A DNA stretch of 64,000 nt from Roridomyces roridus. Lineage: Eukaryota; Basidiomycota; Agaricomycetes; Agaricales; Mycenaceae. The DNA lies in contig JARKIF010000128.1 in the NCBI GenBank assembly GCA_029378245.1, positions 1 to 64,000 of the forward strand, in the 5' to 3' direction. This document shows positions 46,077-57,640 of this stretch, piece after piece. Within the stretch, counting starts at the first letter, position 1. Every line of letters begins with the position of its first letter. The notes beneath the pieces were generated by a model. The model was not told the origin of the DNA. It saw nothing but the letters and a program-made list of their open reading frames with translations, and made no database searches. The translations under genes and the position numbers were made by a program.

Positions 46077-48156
46077 ATGTCCACGACGGACTCGACGATC
46101 GCGACGCTCGAAGCAGGCCCGGACCCAGCCTACGAGAAACAGGAACATGAACAACAATCCGACGAATACCTCGTCTCAACACTGGACCCTTCAGAAGACC
46201 CACTTTGCTTCTCCGCGCTCAGAAAATGGACGGCGGTGGTGACAATATGTCTGGGCTCGTTTTGCGTGACGTGCGCGTCGTCGGTGGTGTGTGGCACACC
46301 CTTTCTTTGACTTGGAACAATGAAAGAGCTCGCGAGCAGGCATCGTTCACAGAAAAACCCATGGCGGCTGAATTCCACGTCTCCCGCGAGTCGACGATCC
46401 TCTTAATCAGTCTGTTTGTTCTGGGGCTTGGCTTTGGTGAGTCCTTGGTTAAACGGCAAGCTATGGGATTGTCGCTAACAAGAATCTCTGTAGGTCCGCT
46501 GATCACCGGCCCTTTCTCCGAGGTGCGTTAGCGAATCGCCACCAACCCTGCATTCCCAACTAACCACTTACGCTAGGTCTACGGCCGAGCCATCATCTAC
46601 CGCATCTCCTACATCTTCCTCGTCATATTCTCCTTCCCCGTTGTCTTTGCGCCGAATTTAGGTGCCTACTGGTTTCAATCGACTTCTCGTTTGGTTGACT
46701 GACATCATTGCAGGCGTCATACTATCATTCCGATTTCTCCTTGGCTTCGCCGGCGCTTCTTTCCTCAGCGTAGCGGGCGGAAGCGTCGCAGACATGTTTG
46801 CGGGATCTCAAGTCGCTACGTGCGTTCTCTTCTTCTCCACGTGCATCTCTCTCATATTTCTGTAGACCCATGGCCGTGTATACCCTGTCTCCCGTACGTA
46901 CTGTTTCTGATCACCGTGGTTTGCTCTGAACTCTTCTTTAGTTCTTGGGTCCGGTGTTCGGTCCGTTAATTGGTGGATACATAAACCAGGTTAGTCCCAT
47001 CACGAGCTCAAGGGAATCAAACTGAACTCCGCATAGAACCTGTACTGGCGCTGGACCTGGCGCATCTTCATAATATGGACATTCGCTCAACTGGTGGCGA
47101 TTTTCATGGTGCGTGAATCCGAAAACTCCTTTGGTTGCGTAACTGAGATGAATACAGTTCATACCGGAATCGTACGCCCCTGTTCTGTTAAAACGGAAAG
47201 CCCAAAGGTTGGCAATATTTCTTCTTTCCACAGAAAATTGAACTAAATCAACCTGCAGACTACGCAAAGAAACGGGAGACGAACGGTATTGGGCCCCACT
47301 CGACCGCCGAGAAACGAGTTTGAGTAGATCGTTGGTTCTGAGTTGTTACGTCCCGCTGCGTGCGTTCTATTTTCCCTTTCCGCGATTTCGGCCTAACCTC
47401 ACCGTTTCCCATAATAGAACTCCTCATCTTTGACCGCATGGCCCTCCTCCTCGACACATGGACCGCCCTCATGCTCGGCATCCTCTACCTTATGTTCCAA
47501 GCCTTCCCCATAATATTCGAGGACGGGCATCACTTTAACGTGCAGTCGACGGGGTTGTCGTTTATTGGGATTGGGATTGGGATGTTCCTTGGTTTGGCGA
47601 CACAGCCGATATGGAACCGGGTATCTGCCAAAGAGGCGGCGAAGCATGGGGGCAAGGCGCCGCCTGAGACGGCGCTTATTATGGGCCAGGTGGGCGGGAT
47701 TTTGGTTCCACTAGGTTCGTTTTATTTTCCTTGCATGAAAGTTGAACTAAATACAAACAGCCTTGTACTGGTTCGCATTCACGACATACCCAAAAGTGCA
47801 CTGGGTCGTACCAATAATCGCGTCGGTACCCTTCGGTACGGGCGTGTTCTTCGTGTTCACCGCGACTTTCACGTACCTCGTCACTGTGCGCCCCTCCCCT
47901 CCCCTCCCCTTCCCGTGCTAAAACATCATTTCAGGCCTACAGACCAATAGCAGCCAGCGCCATGGCATCCAACAGCGCCCTCCGCTCCTCCTTCGCCGCC
48001 GCCTTCCCACTCTTCGCGTCCGCCATGTACCATAGGTTGGGAACCGCGGGCGCGACGGCCCTGTTAGCGGGTTTGGCGACGGTGATGGCGCCGTTGCCGT
48101 TTGTGTTTCGGAAGATTGGGCCGAGGTTGAGGGCTAAGTCGAGGTTTGCTGTGTAG
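46077..48156 (+). CDS. MFS transporter, DHA1 (polyamine/drug:H+ antiporter) type
   Basis: A plasma-membrane exporter of the 12-helix DHA1 family (Tpo1/Flr1-like). The start is ATG 46077, 56 nt after a TATA stretch. The N-terminal cytosolic part of about 55 residues is acidic. Family signatures: TEKPMAAEFHVSRESTILLI in the first loop and GPFSEVYGRAIIYRISYI (motif A), then ILSFRFLLGFAGASFLSVAGG, SPFLGPVFGPLIGGYI (motif C-like) and NLYWRWTWRIFIIWTF. The second half is FDRMALLLDTWTALMLGILY onward, ending FRKIGPRLRAKSRFAV. Stop is TAG 48154-48156. There are about nine introns of 45-65 nt. It appears complete; the substrate cannot be told. Confidence 0.88.
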
Positions 48157-48493
48157 TTGCAGCGAGTCTTTGGTGGTGTTACTTAGAGGAAAAGAGCTCG
48201 CAGTTGCGATGACTCAGAATCCGATGTACATTTCTTAGATACCATACCAAATTCGGACTGAATTGCATACATAATTCGAAGGCTACAGTCATGGACATAG
48301 ATGGTAGTGAATGAATGACCCCAAGTTCTGGCATACAATCCGAGTCAATCAATGCTGAGAAGGAAACCGCCACACAGGCGGCGGTACAGCCATCGTCGAT
48401 ACTGCGGCACTAGGATCGGGAGTGAGACTGAGCTGTGGACCCGGGCCCTCTGGATCTGGATCTTCATCCCTCCGCGACATCCTGGTTTTATCT
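48157..48493. other. Convergent intergenic region
   Basis: About 340 bp between the stops of two convergent genes. Nothing recognised beyond probable 3' UTR. Confidence 0.4.
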
Positions 48494-50650
48494 TTACCGG
48501 GACGCGGGGGCAGCGTCCTCGAGTTCTATACTCTCATAAGACGAATCCTGGGGTGGGGACTGCGGCGCGGCAAAGAAAGGGTCATCTTCATCCTCGTCTT
48601 CTTCGCCGGAGAGGGTACCGTCCTCTTCGTCGCCATCAAACTCGACGACGTCGCAGCGCTCGTCAAACATCACGGTCTTCCTGCGCTCACGGCGGCCAGA
48701 GAGGCGAGGCCCGTGCATCCTTCTGGATACCAACGATGAGCGGGCAGGAGAGGCAGCAGTGGGCCCGGTGGGGACCGGTATGCGCGAAGGTGTAGGTGGC
48801 ACGGGAAACAGTTGGAGGGCTACTATCCGCGACAATTGGTCCAGGCTAGGTGGACGTTGTGAAATTGTCTCTTGAGGGGCGATTCCCTTGGGATTCAGGA
48901 AAATGGTACCTCAAGTCGGGCGAATATTCAACACCTGGTTGAAGTTCACGGTGTTATTTACACTCACCATTCTCTTCGGCCAAGTCAAAAACTTCAGATA
49001 TTCGAGTCAGTAGATTGTGCGGGTTTTGCTGGATCTCGTGCTACACAAGGGTTCAAGTTTGATTCAATGCATACTAGAATAATGAACGTTGAACTTACAT
49101 CCCGGACGATGTCGCACCAGTGTTCGAAATGCGTCAAAGCGACCTTGGCATGAGGGGCCTGTTGCAGAATATACTCGTTGATTATTCGTGAAGGGTTGAA
49201 GAGCTGGAACTCATGCATGAGCACATTTCAACACTTCCTTTCCAAGACATACCTCGGGAAGAGGAACAGCATCAGATACAGACGTGCCCTCCGCATCGAA
49301 CCATTTCCTCCCCGGAGCAGTTCCCTGGCCCTGCCATGCTGACTGCAGACTCCACAAAAAGGAAGGCGCCCAAGCGCTATGCGGGACATACTCCCGGGAA
49401 GGCTTCAACAACTCCGTCGTCGCCGCCAACTGGTTGACTTCGACCCTCCCAAAAAGCCTGCCCCAAATTCCCTCCCCGAGGCTAATCGTGAACGCATGGA
49501 TGAAAGTCGTCTGGTTGAGGGGCGTATTATCAAAGAGTGGCGCATCCCCGTGCTTCTGGCGCGCAGGCCCCGTCTGCCAGCGATATTTGTACCCCGACGC
49601 TGCATCCGCTGTCGGTTTGAATGCTAGGTGAAAATGTTCGTTTGACGCGGTGACGACGTCCCGGAAGGTGGCTGTACCCCAGGACCTGGCTTTTTCGTAC
49701 CCGGTGACCAAGAGCAGAGACCCGTTGGAGAGTTCGCGGCCCCGAGTCCCGTTGACGTATTTGTACCAGCTTTCGGCGTGCTCGGCTGCGTACTTTCTCA
49801 TCGTGCCGAGGTTGATTAGACGTTTTTGGAATGCACCGTGCGGCAGCGCTAGGACTGCTCCGCTGGGTTTGAAAGAGTTGAATATGAATGAGCCGCCGGG
49901 GAAACTACAAAAACTCGGAATCAGTCGCAAGTCGAGCTTGCTGGTACTTCCAACGCTCACTTGGAGTATCCCGGATCTATCCCATGTTGAACCGACGAGG
50001 AAGAGACATAGTCGCCCGGGTTGACATGCTGGTAAAAGACGTCTACCGGGCTGTAATTCGACAAGGGTATAAACTCCTCCGGGATATTTGCGTTGATAGG
50101 ATTGCCGGCGGCAAGGTAGATGTTGAAAAAGAAGTCGAATATCCCCTCCGGCGTGACTCTGCCTACGTCGCCTATTGCGATGCCCATTCTTTGATACTCT
50201 TCAGGGAGATTGATTTGAGGAGCCGGGACGTAGAGAGGGAATCCCCGGCCTTGGGGAAGGAGGTGGGTACAATAGTTTCCGCTGTCTGTGTGAACCTGAG
50301 GTTGTGATAAGCTGTAGTTTGGATGAGATGAAGATGAAAGTAACTCAACGGATCCGTGCCTCTGCGGAGCTGGAAGCATATTTTATACGATGACAAGTCC
50401 CTCCGGAGAAAAACGGACGCACCTTGAGGTGCCACATACGTCGGGGGAGGTGCAGCTATGGGGTGGATATTCATATCACCTAGCACATTCATAAACTGAG
50501 CTCTGTCAATGGCGAAGCCTGTAGCATTCTGGAACATATGTGGAGGTCTATGTCGCTGAGTCGGGTGCCGTGCAGGAATCAAGTGAGTTCGCACCTACGA
50601 GTATCAAGAGCTGACTCGGTATTCCGCAGGGGACCGTCTAGTTCTTCCAT
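48494..50650 (-). CDS. Conserved Agaricomycete protein of unknown function with an acidic C-terminal extension
   Basis: ATG 50650 (MEELDGPLRNTESALDTR) is followed by a motif I associate with many mushroom-forming fungi (MFQNATGFAIDRAQFMNVLGD). The core contains GFPLYVPAPQINLPEEYQRMG, IAIGDVGRVTPEG, FPGGSFIFNSF, LPHGAFQKRLINLGTMRKYA, SWYKYVNGTRG and LLLVTGYEKARSWGTATF. It continues FNPSRIINEYILQQAP and KVALTHFEHWCDIVRD. Phase-consistent introns then lead to HEIQQNPHNLLTRISEV and finally to a Pro/Ser-rich tail with RRKTVMFDERCDVVEF and a Glu/Asp run, stop TAA 48494-48496. Biochemical function is unknown. The tail may instead be a separate gene; the join rests on splice phase only. Confidence 0.65.
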
Positions 50651-51425
50651 GGTGCCAAAAAAAGAGAGGGTGGAAGTGCGAGAGAATGAATGACGGGCGG
50701 TTACTCAGCACTTAGCTCGGCTGTGTAGCCCTGTGCTTGGAGGTTGTCTGTCGTCTGTCAATGTCGGAGCAAATTTAGAATGACTTTCGCAGAATATCAG
50801 ACGCTCGACGACGATGACAGGGAATAACATGGTAAGTTGTTGTTTGACGCCGAACTCAAGTCTTAGCGAGCCTCGGGTCGGCGGCGGAAATCCGAATCTC
50901 GAAAGCCCAGCCTGAGTGAAAAGTTGTACAAAGATATTCAATTTGAGGGCGAACCACACAGAGTATAGCGCAGATAGAAATGCAGCCGAGTCTGAGTTCG
51001 AGATGCATGCCAGAACGAACGCATTTGGAGGCTTGGAGCGTACTTAGAGAGAGTCGGGAGCAAGCGCATCGCGGGCGCCGGGCACGTGTCAATCCGACTC
51101 AGACCGTCGCATCAAACGCAAGCAAAAAGCAAGCGGGCCGCGTTACCGTTACGTACTCATGGGCTCTCCAATTCCAGCTGCCAACCGAAACGAGGACGAG
51201 GCCGGGTCTTCTGGCCGGGGCCGCAAGCAGTGAAAGATCCAAATTCGCCGCAAAATTTTGTCGGAAGCCGGTGTGGATTACAGAGTCGGACGAGGTCCGA
51301 GGGTTACTTGTACAAAGTCCTAACCCAGCTGCGAAATACTATGAACGGTGCGTTTTACTTTTCGTTCGTTCCACATCCCCCGCTTATTCGCTCAGACACC
51401 CTGAGATCTGAGAAAAACGTCGTAT
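50651..51425. other. Intergenic spacer
   Basis: About 775 bp upstream of the conserved hypothetical gene. No exon chain or RNA gene is recognised. Confidence 0.4.
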
Positions 51426-51617
51426 TCAGGCACGTTGGGCTATGCAAAACATGAATGCTGCCAAGGCGACAAAAAAGACCCAATCCTCCATGCTGCTCGA
51501 AGGGCCGACTGTGTGGTAGAGTCGGAGGATGAGGATGTGGCCGGCCCCAGCGAGTATGTAGGGCCACGCCGTCTGTCGGTATGGTACGTCGATGTTGTTG
51601 TAATATGGTCTTCTCAT
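51426..51617 (-). CDS. Possible 63-residue membrane protein
   Basis: ATG 51617 opens a single-exon frame with two hydrophobic stretches (AWPYILAGAGHILILRLY and DWVFFVALAAFMFCIAQ) joined by a short polar loop, ending CIAQRA. It resembles small organelle or ER membrane proteins in layout, but I cannot name a family. The start lies 111 bp from a divergent plus-strand start at 51729. The composition is unlike random frames nearby, which supports coding. The small size keeps confidence low. Confidence 0.4.
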   Translation of the reverse strand: MRRPYYNNIDVPYRQTAWPYILAGAGHILILRLYHTVGPSSSMEDWVFFVALAAFMFCIAQRA

Positions 51618-51728
51618 GCTTCACGCCCCACGCAGCAGCGACAATCCTCCGGGAAATTGCGCGTGCTCGCCACAAAATACCCCGGCGGACTCGGAGGAGG
51701 CCCACGAGCAGGCCTTCTCGCCGACGCG

Positions 51729-53122
51729 ATGGACACACCCACCCCTACTTCCGCTGTTTCCTCCCCCGGTCGCATGCTGCGGGCCAGATTACCTCGGGCC
51801 ACGGACCAGAAGCAGGTCCGCAAGTACACCAAGCGCCCGCCTGTCTAAGGACCCCCTCGACAGTGCACCTGCCGTCGACTTGAATGCACGGCAAACTGCC
51901 TCAGTACAAACGCCAACACTCCCCGTCGTCCCTCGTCGCTCCTATAACGACATGGCAGTACAAACGGACGACCTCCCTCTGGTCGAAAGCAGCGGACCGA
52001 TTACTGCCCCTCCTCCTTTGCACGTCGACATGGGAGTCGAGACTGACCTGGCGCCTCTACCAGTCGCTGCAAGCATTGGCAACGTCAGTAGGGAGGCGAC
52101 GGGTCGCAACGCTGCGATACAGCCCAGGGCTCCTCCGAAGACGGGTGAAGTGGCCTGGGTGGCGAAGGATCAGGTGCTCGAGGAGGATCGGGAAGAGGAG
52201 GAGAAGGATGAGGAGAACTCTCTCGCCAGCGAAAGTGAAGCCCAGGGGCGATCTAGAAGTCCTGACCGTCTTCCCCGACATCGACCGGTACTCGGGTCGG
52301 ATAACGCGCGGCTTCAAGTCTGTGCGCGTAAGTCCGCGACGTACTACACCACTCCCTCGCGTATGCGGACTCCATCCGAGCGCGCCGTGTTTACGGGCAG
52401 GTGGTCGATGTGCTACTTCGGGATTCTGTCTTACATTCATGAAGACATGCGGTGAAGGGGAAGAGGCGGGGCCTACCAGGTTCACGGGCGTGAAGGCGAA
52501 GGCGTCAGTCGCCCCTGTGGGTGCTTAGGAAGCCGACTCTGTATCGGTAGTGGCAGACGCGGCACCTGGCGCGGGTACTCCGGACGCAGGCCCATCGAGA
52601 ATCGACATTCCTGCGGCATCCACAGCAGGCCGCCCAGTGGGCCCTCTGCCGTGGCTAGCTCGAGCGCGTTGCCAGTGCCACCGGAGCGACATCGCCAGCG
52701 CGGGCTCCCCATCTCGGCGCCGGTAGATATGGGGCAATCGTTCGTGGCAACAAGAAATTCAGCGCCTCCTCCCGATCCCGTCTTGCCAGCTGTGAAATCA
52801 CGACCAAAGCGGAGGAAGGCGACCGCCAGGCCGAGGTACCTCAAAAGGAGCTCGAGCGTCAAGCGCGAAGCAGAAGGTTTGGTACTCAGAGTGAGTAGTC
52901 GGCCGCATCTCCTGGGCTTCTCTGATTGGCGTACAGGCATGGATGGGATTAGGGCGAAACATGGGGTAAGGATGGCCGAGAGCGGGTATGTGCTCTGGTG
53001 GCTCGAGTTCCTTGATGCTGACTCGATGTAGGGCTGCGGTCAAGGCCAAGGCAGTGGGACCCTCCGAAGAAGCAGAGGAAGGCGCCTCCGGTGGAGGTGC
53101 AGGTGGAGCGAGGAGGAGCTGA
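51729..53122 (+). CDS. Uncertain low-complexity gene, exon chain not resolved
   Basis: Plus-strand segments look like exons of one Pro/Ser- and acid-rich protein: MDTPTPTSAVSSPGRMLR from 51729, a part with NDMAVQTDDLPLVESSG and HVDMGVETDLAP near 51950-52060, a Glu-rich stretch (EEDREEEEKDEEN) near 52185, PDIDRYSGRITRGFKSVR near 52270-52325 in another frame, a basic stretch (RPKRRKATARPRYLKRSSS) near 52800-52855, and a Gly/Ala-rich end at TGA 53120-53122. The intron chain could not be fixed. No domain is recognised. The antisense frame at 52798-53433 is also open and Pro-rich, so strand is not certain. Confidence 0.35.
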
Positions 53123-53485
53123 AGCTGAGACGGGTGGATGAGGGATGTTGTTGGCTCTTCCCGTGGACGTGGAACAAGGCGCAGCTGACGCGGGTAGTCT
53201 GCTGAGAGGCGAGGAGATGGAGGAGGAGGAGTGGCTGTTGGCGCTTCCGGTAGAGAAGCTGAGCTTGCTCTACTGGAAGCGGGTGTGTCGCTGATGGACT
53301 CGGATGTGAAGGAGGGGCAGGCAGGAGCGCTGCGGATCGGTCGTAGCAACGTAGAGTGAATGGAGTACGTTTCCCATCTTGGGAAGCCCCTATTTCCGAG
53401 ATAATTACCATTGATCCGGATGACGTCGGACAATTAGCTCTTCCCTTTCTCCACCATCTTGCTGGCACCCATTAGACCTAGAACG

Positions 53486-54267
53486 ATGCCTCAGGTAAGA
53501 CCTGGCTGCATTCCGCCCCTGCCAACGACCTTATCGCGACGCAGATCACCACGTTGCTATTCGACTGCGACAACACCCTCGTCCTCTCCGAGGTCCTGGC
53601 ATTCGAAGCCTGCGCCGAACTCGCCAACGAAATCCTCGCTGAGCAAGGGATAGCCGACCGCTACACCGGGCACGACCTCTTCACCGAATTCGTTGGCCAG
53701 AACTTCCGCGGGATGATGACCTCGCTGCAGAAGAAATTCGCCTTCGAGCTGCCCCCAGCGGCTTTTGACGCCTACGTAACGCGTGAAGAGGATCAAGTCA
53801 TAGGCAAGATCAACGCCGCGCTCGAGCCGTGTGTGGGCGCAGACGAGCAAGTCGCGCGTCTTGCAGCGTCAAATCGATACGAGATGGCTGTGGTCAGCTC
53901 GAGTGCGGGGCGCCGCGTCGAGGCGAGCGTGGATAAAGTCGGGATGGACAAGTATTTCCCCCGCAGCAGGATCTTCAGTGCCGTGACGAGTCTCGACAAG
54001 CCGACGAGCAAGCCGGACCCCGCCATCTATCTGCATGCGTGCAAAGTCATGGGCAAGCAGCCCGGCGAATGCGTGGCGGTGGAAGATAGCAAGAACGGCA
54101 CGCTCAGCGCCGTTCGAGCTGGTATTCCCACTGTGGGATATGTCGGCAGCTATGAGCCAGAGCAGCAGGAGGAGATGCGCGGCGTGCTCAAGGCTGCGGG
54201 TGCCGACCCCATAATGGCTGATTGGGCGGAATTTCCGACCTGCTTGGAAGCGATAGAGAAGCGGTGA
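53486..54267 (+). CDS. HAD-superfamily hydrolase (subfamily IA phosphatase)
   Basis: ATG 53486 codes MPQ, then a 50-nt or so intron, then ITTLLFDCDNTLVLSEVLA. The DxDxT nucleophile motif is DCDNT. The cap domain follows. Motif II lies in MAVVSSSAGRRV, motif III Lys in TSKPDPAIYLHA, and motif IV is AVEDSKNGTLSAVRAG. At about 240 residues it is normal for beta-phosphoglucomutase/2-deoxyglucose-6-phosphatase-like HAD enzymes. All catalytic positions look intact. The substrate is unknown; small sugar phosphates are usual for the family. Confidence 0.85.
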
Positions 54268-54873
54268 CTGACGAGTGTTCTTATAGATTGTGAAATGTAA
54301 TGACATTCTGTGCAGCAGGGCTCGACAAGCGTGACGCGTCCGAGGCCTGACAGTGCGACTCGATATCACGAATTTCTCGGCCTCTATGTTCTTGCCAGAC
54401 TTCGTTGAAGCGATGAGCCAGAAGTGTAGGGGGACGCGCCTTCGATGATTCTGTAGCACCTTTCAACAGTCCGTGTTCCACACAGGACAACCAGAACGCG
54501 TCTGGGGGGCGGAACGAGTTACGAGTTGCGACGATGATTGCGATGAAATTTGACGTCGCTATTCGCGAACAAAGCCTCAAAACTGGGGCCAAGATTGCGG
54601 ACTGTTGCACTCACCAGGAATGCATGTATACCCCATACCCTTCCTTTCTCCACTGATCCTTACGCACAGACCGAGGACGCGACGGGATGGCCTGAGCTTG
54701 AACGGGACCGTCGAGCTGGATATGGACGCTGGCCGCTCGCTCGTGTGGGATTGGGTGAAACAGGAAGGGGACATGGAAGCGCAAAATGGCTGGAAAAGTG
54801 GCTGTGGCACGTATTATTAGGACCTCAGCGGAGGACTCGTCCTTCGCCCTCATCCTCAGCCAGTGACTTTTAG
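54268..54873. other. Intergenic region, nothing firm
   Basis: About 600 bp. A 5' exon of the following GNAT-like gene could lie here, since its assumed ATG at 54874 directly follows an acceptor-like TTTTAG, but none was identified. Confidence 0.35.
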
Positions 54874-55757
54874 ATGCAGCACTTCTTGACCTCCGTGGTT
54901 CCACAGCATCTCAAGCCCTTCGACGTCACGCACGAGGGGAAACAGAGGTCGATGGCTAATAATGGCACTGGCACCGCGGTGAGTGGAGATTGGATCGAGA
55001 GACAAGTATAACGATGATGACGAGCTAATAATTAACTCCGAACGGCGACAGGCTGAAAGTTTCCAGTTGGGTGTCCTCCGCAGAGTCGATGCTCAGGGCG
55101 AGCCCCTCGCTGGTTACATGCGAGTCCATGTCGTTGATCTGGCCGAAATTCGTGAAAATATTAGCGGGCTGCGCGCAGCCGCGAGGGAGAGTGAAGCCGT
55201 GGTGCGTCTCCCTTTGCATCGCTGGTTCACTACTTGATCGAGTCCTTCCTTCGAGCAGCTGAGCAAGCTCTCCGTCTTGTTCGAGGAGACGAAGAACCTC
55301 TCTGAGGACTTATACGAGGTCACCAAGCAACAGTTCCTGGTCAACGACCACTCAGGAAATGGCTGCTGGCTCCCTCGCAGGGACTTCTGGAACGCCAAAG
55401 CCATCCTAATCGACTTCGTGCACGTCGCCATTGAAGGCTGGGAGAAGGAACTGACGTGGCTCGCCTCCAAACTGTTCGAATACGAGCAGACTGCGAACTT
55501 CATCTTTGTGCAGTGCAAGACGGCGGGGGACGTGGAGGCTTTCCGCGAGGTGTGTCATGTTCAGTTCAAACCGGGTACTCGGGGTCTCATATCTACGCTC
55601 ACAGGTCGGATTCAGGCGCGTGGCTAATTCCACGCTCTTCTGCCTCGCGAAAGACCCCACCCACAAGTCGCACACCATTGCAGCCGACAAGGACGCGCCG
55701 TTCAAGACGCAGCCCGTCCCTGTCCCGATTCTTAAATCGAAATCCTCCCAGTGTTAG
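54874..55757 (+). CDS. GNAT-like protein lacking the acetyl-CoA loop
   Basis: Exons: MQHFLTSVVPQHLKPFDVTHE to TGTA (54978), then AESFQLGVLRRVDAQGEPLAG, then LSKLSVLFEETKN through NGCWLPRRDFWNAKAILIDFVHV and FEYEQTANFIFVQ to FRE, then VGFRRVANSTLFCLAKDP, ending SKSSQC with TAG 55755-55757. The layout matches the GNAT gene at 62434-63327: NGCW, FIF, GFRRxxNSxxFCLAKD and the HTI-ADKDAP ending line up. Where that gene has the CoA-binding loop WRGKGVGRAVF, this one has GWEKELTWLASKLF, so acetyltransferase activity is doubtful. The 5' end is uncertain. A truncated copy follows at 57252. Confidence 0.6.
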
Positions 55758-56600
55758 ATGGGAGATATATCAGTAGAATGGAAGAACAAGAGGAATAATG
55801 TGTGTACTGTACGGGACTGTATCTTTCTTAGCATGTCGTAGTTTTGTCGTAATTGTTTTCGTTCGCAAACCAATCACAGTCAACATACAATAGTTCTGTA
55901 ATCTGCTCGCATTCCTGGAATCCGAAGACATGTTAGAAACGGGGACGCAGAAAGCACGGATGGTTCCTACCTACCGCCTCTGTTCAGCCTGCCATAATAT
56001 GGCCTCCGTTTGTTGCCACGATTGCGCCACGAGAGTACATTAGCGCAGATGCAACCAGAGACGGTCCGTCGTCTGAGTACCTTGATATAAGTCGGCAGCA
56101 GACCAGGACGGATGAGTCAATTGGTTGAACGGTCGCCGGTGGTCACCAGTGGTGAGCGAGGACCCAGCTCGAGAGAGCTTGAGAGCTTCGGCATGTCGAG
56201 GGCACATGTACAGGCCAGAGGATTGGAACTGGGGTTGTTCAAAGTAAGAGCTGAGAATGTCCAGTACATACGTCGGGGACTCGGAAAAGGGCGTCGAGTT
56301 GGCGGACGTCGATTTCGAGTTCGGAGTCGGCGGCACCCCATAGCTTGAAGGTTGAGGGTTTCATGCTGGTAAAACAATACCAAGGAAGTTCGCTGGCGCC
56401 TATGAGTCGAGATCGCCGCGGCCTGTGGGGGCATCGAGAGAGCGCGGAGGGGGTAAGACGCGGGCGTGATGGTCCTGGTCGGAGAGACGATTTAGGCCGG
56501 GAGAAACAGAAGAAGATGGCGATGCCGGTCTGAGTACCAAGTTGATCTGACTTGGGATCTGAAAACAAAGGACGGCAGTTATATCTGAGATCTCCTCGCT
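54890..56600. repeat. Tandem duplication, upstream unit
   Basis: The 3' part of the GNAT-like gene and its downstream sequence to about 56600 recur at about 57420-58560. The most similar stretches are the ends of the genes with their trailer (55664-55990 against 57560-57840; both include GATGGGAGATATATCAGTAG and CATGTCGTAGTTTTGTCGTA) and a weaker match further down around AATGTCCAGTAC/AGTGTCCAGTAC. A minus-strand frame near 56240-56364 (MKPSTFKLWGAADSELEIDV) may be an exon of another gene but has no clear family. Confidence 0.65.
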
Positions 56601-57195
56601 CCATTCACTGGTGGAAAATCTGGGAAAACCAGCGCACGTGAAAGAGAGCACAATGCAAGCACAATGAACTGCCAGGCTGGCCCTGCGCGAAGGAACCTTG
56701 CCGTGTTCTTTGTCTTAACAAAGGGGAAAGAGGTCTGTTCCTCTCAACCTTCAGTCAAAGGAACGATTAAGATAGGGGTTCGAGCGATAACAGGATAACC
56801 CCGATATCCAATCTACTTCGATCACTAACACAGTTACTACAGATCGAACCCAAAAGAAGTTGAGCTGATACTTGGTGCAATACTAAGAGTTGGGAAACTC
56901 TCCAGGCTGTGAGACAGCAAGCTTCGCAAAATTCAACACAGTTTGAACGAACGCTGGGCGTAAAGCAGAGCAGAGATGAGAGTGCACGTGCCGCAATAGC
57001 TGCCAACCCCGCGGCCGTTCCAAGCTCGGCCCCTTCGACGGGCCTTCGTCGCCGCCCAGTGTTCGCTCCTTTATCGCTATTGCTCGGCGCTATCGGCACT
57101 CGCTTAGGACAAAGGTTCAAATTCCCTGACAATGCCGCCTGATGGGAAAGTATCTTGCAAAGTCTCTCTGGTGCTTGTGTGTGTGGTGCTTCATG

Positions 57196-57203
57196 TATAA
57201 ATA
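57196..57203 (+). promoter_or_regulatory. TATA box upstream of the truncated GNAT-like copy
   Basis: TATAAATA lies 49 nt before ATG 57252. Spacing and sequence fit a core promoter, so this truncated copy may still be transcribed. Confidence 0.5.
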
Positions 57204-57251
57204 CCGGTCCAGGTTGAGTCCATTGGCATCACTTTCCCTCCCACCTTTCCG

Positions 57252-57640
57252 ATGCAGCTTGCCTTTATTGCCGTGGAAAAACGGGTTGCCCAGGCCTTGG
57301 GCTTTAGATCCAAGAGCAAGTACCTACATCAATTGGTGGAGATTTTCAACCGCGCGTTGACCGCGACGGCCCAATTATCCAGCACGCCCTCCACGAACTC
57401 GAACGAGCTGGCACCGGGTCTATTTTCGTCCATTCTAGACAATCTCAAGCGGTTCGATGTCACGCACGAGGGAAAGCGGGGGACGATGGCTAATGGCATC
57501 ACGGTGAGTCGATTGGATCGAGAGACAAGATGATCTAATTAACTCCGAACGCGCACACCATTGCAGCCGACAAGGACGCGCCGTTCAAGACGCAGCCCGT
57601 CCCTGTCCCGATTCGTAAATCGAAACCCTCCCAGTGTTAG
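57252..57640 (+). pseudogene. Truncated second copy of the GNAT-like gene
   Basis: ATG 57252 opens MQLAFIAVEKRVAQALGF and runs through LKRFDVTHEGKRGTMANG, equivalent to LKPFDVTHEGKQRSMANN in the first copy. After the GTGAGT donor site the next exons are missing: sequence jumps directly to the part coding HTIAADKDAPFKTQPVPVP and KPSQC, with TAG near 57640. About 600 bp, including the whole catalytic-like region, is deleted. The extra 60 N-terminal codons here suggest the first copy may also begin further upstream. The frame ends in intron-like sequence at 57533 if unspliced. Confidence 0.7.

Noticed and set aside
52798..53433. Minus-strand Pro/Ser-rich frame of 211 codons
   Set aside because: No domain and low complexity; the opposite strand has comparable open segments. 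Kept only as a doubt about strand for the gene at 51729-53122.
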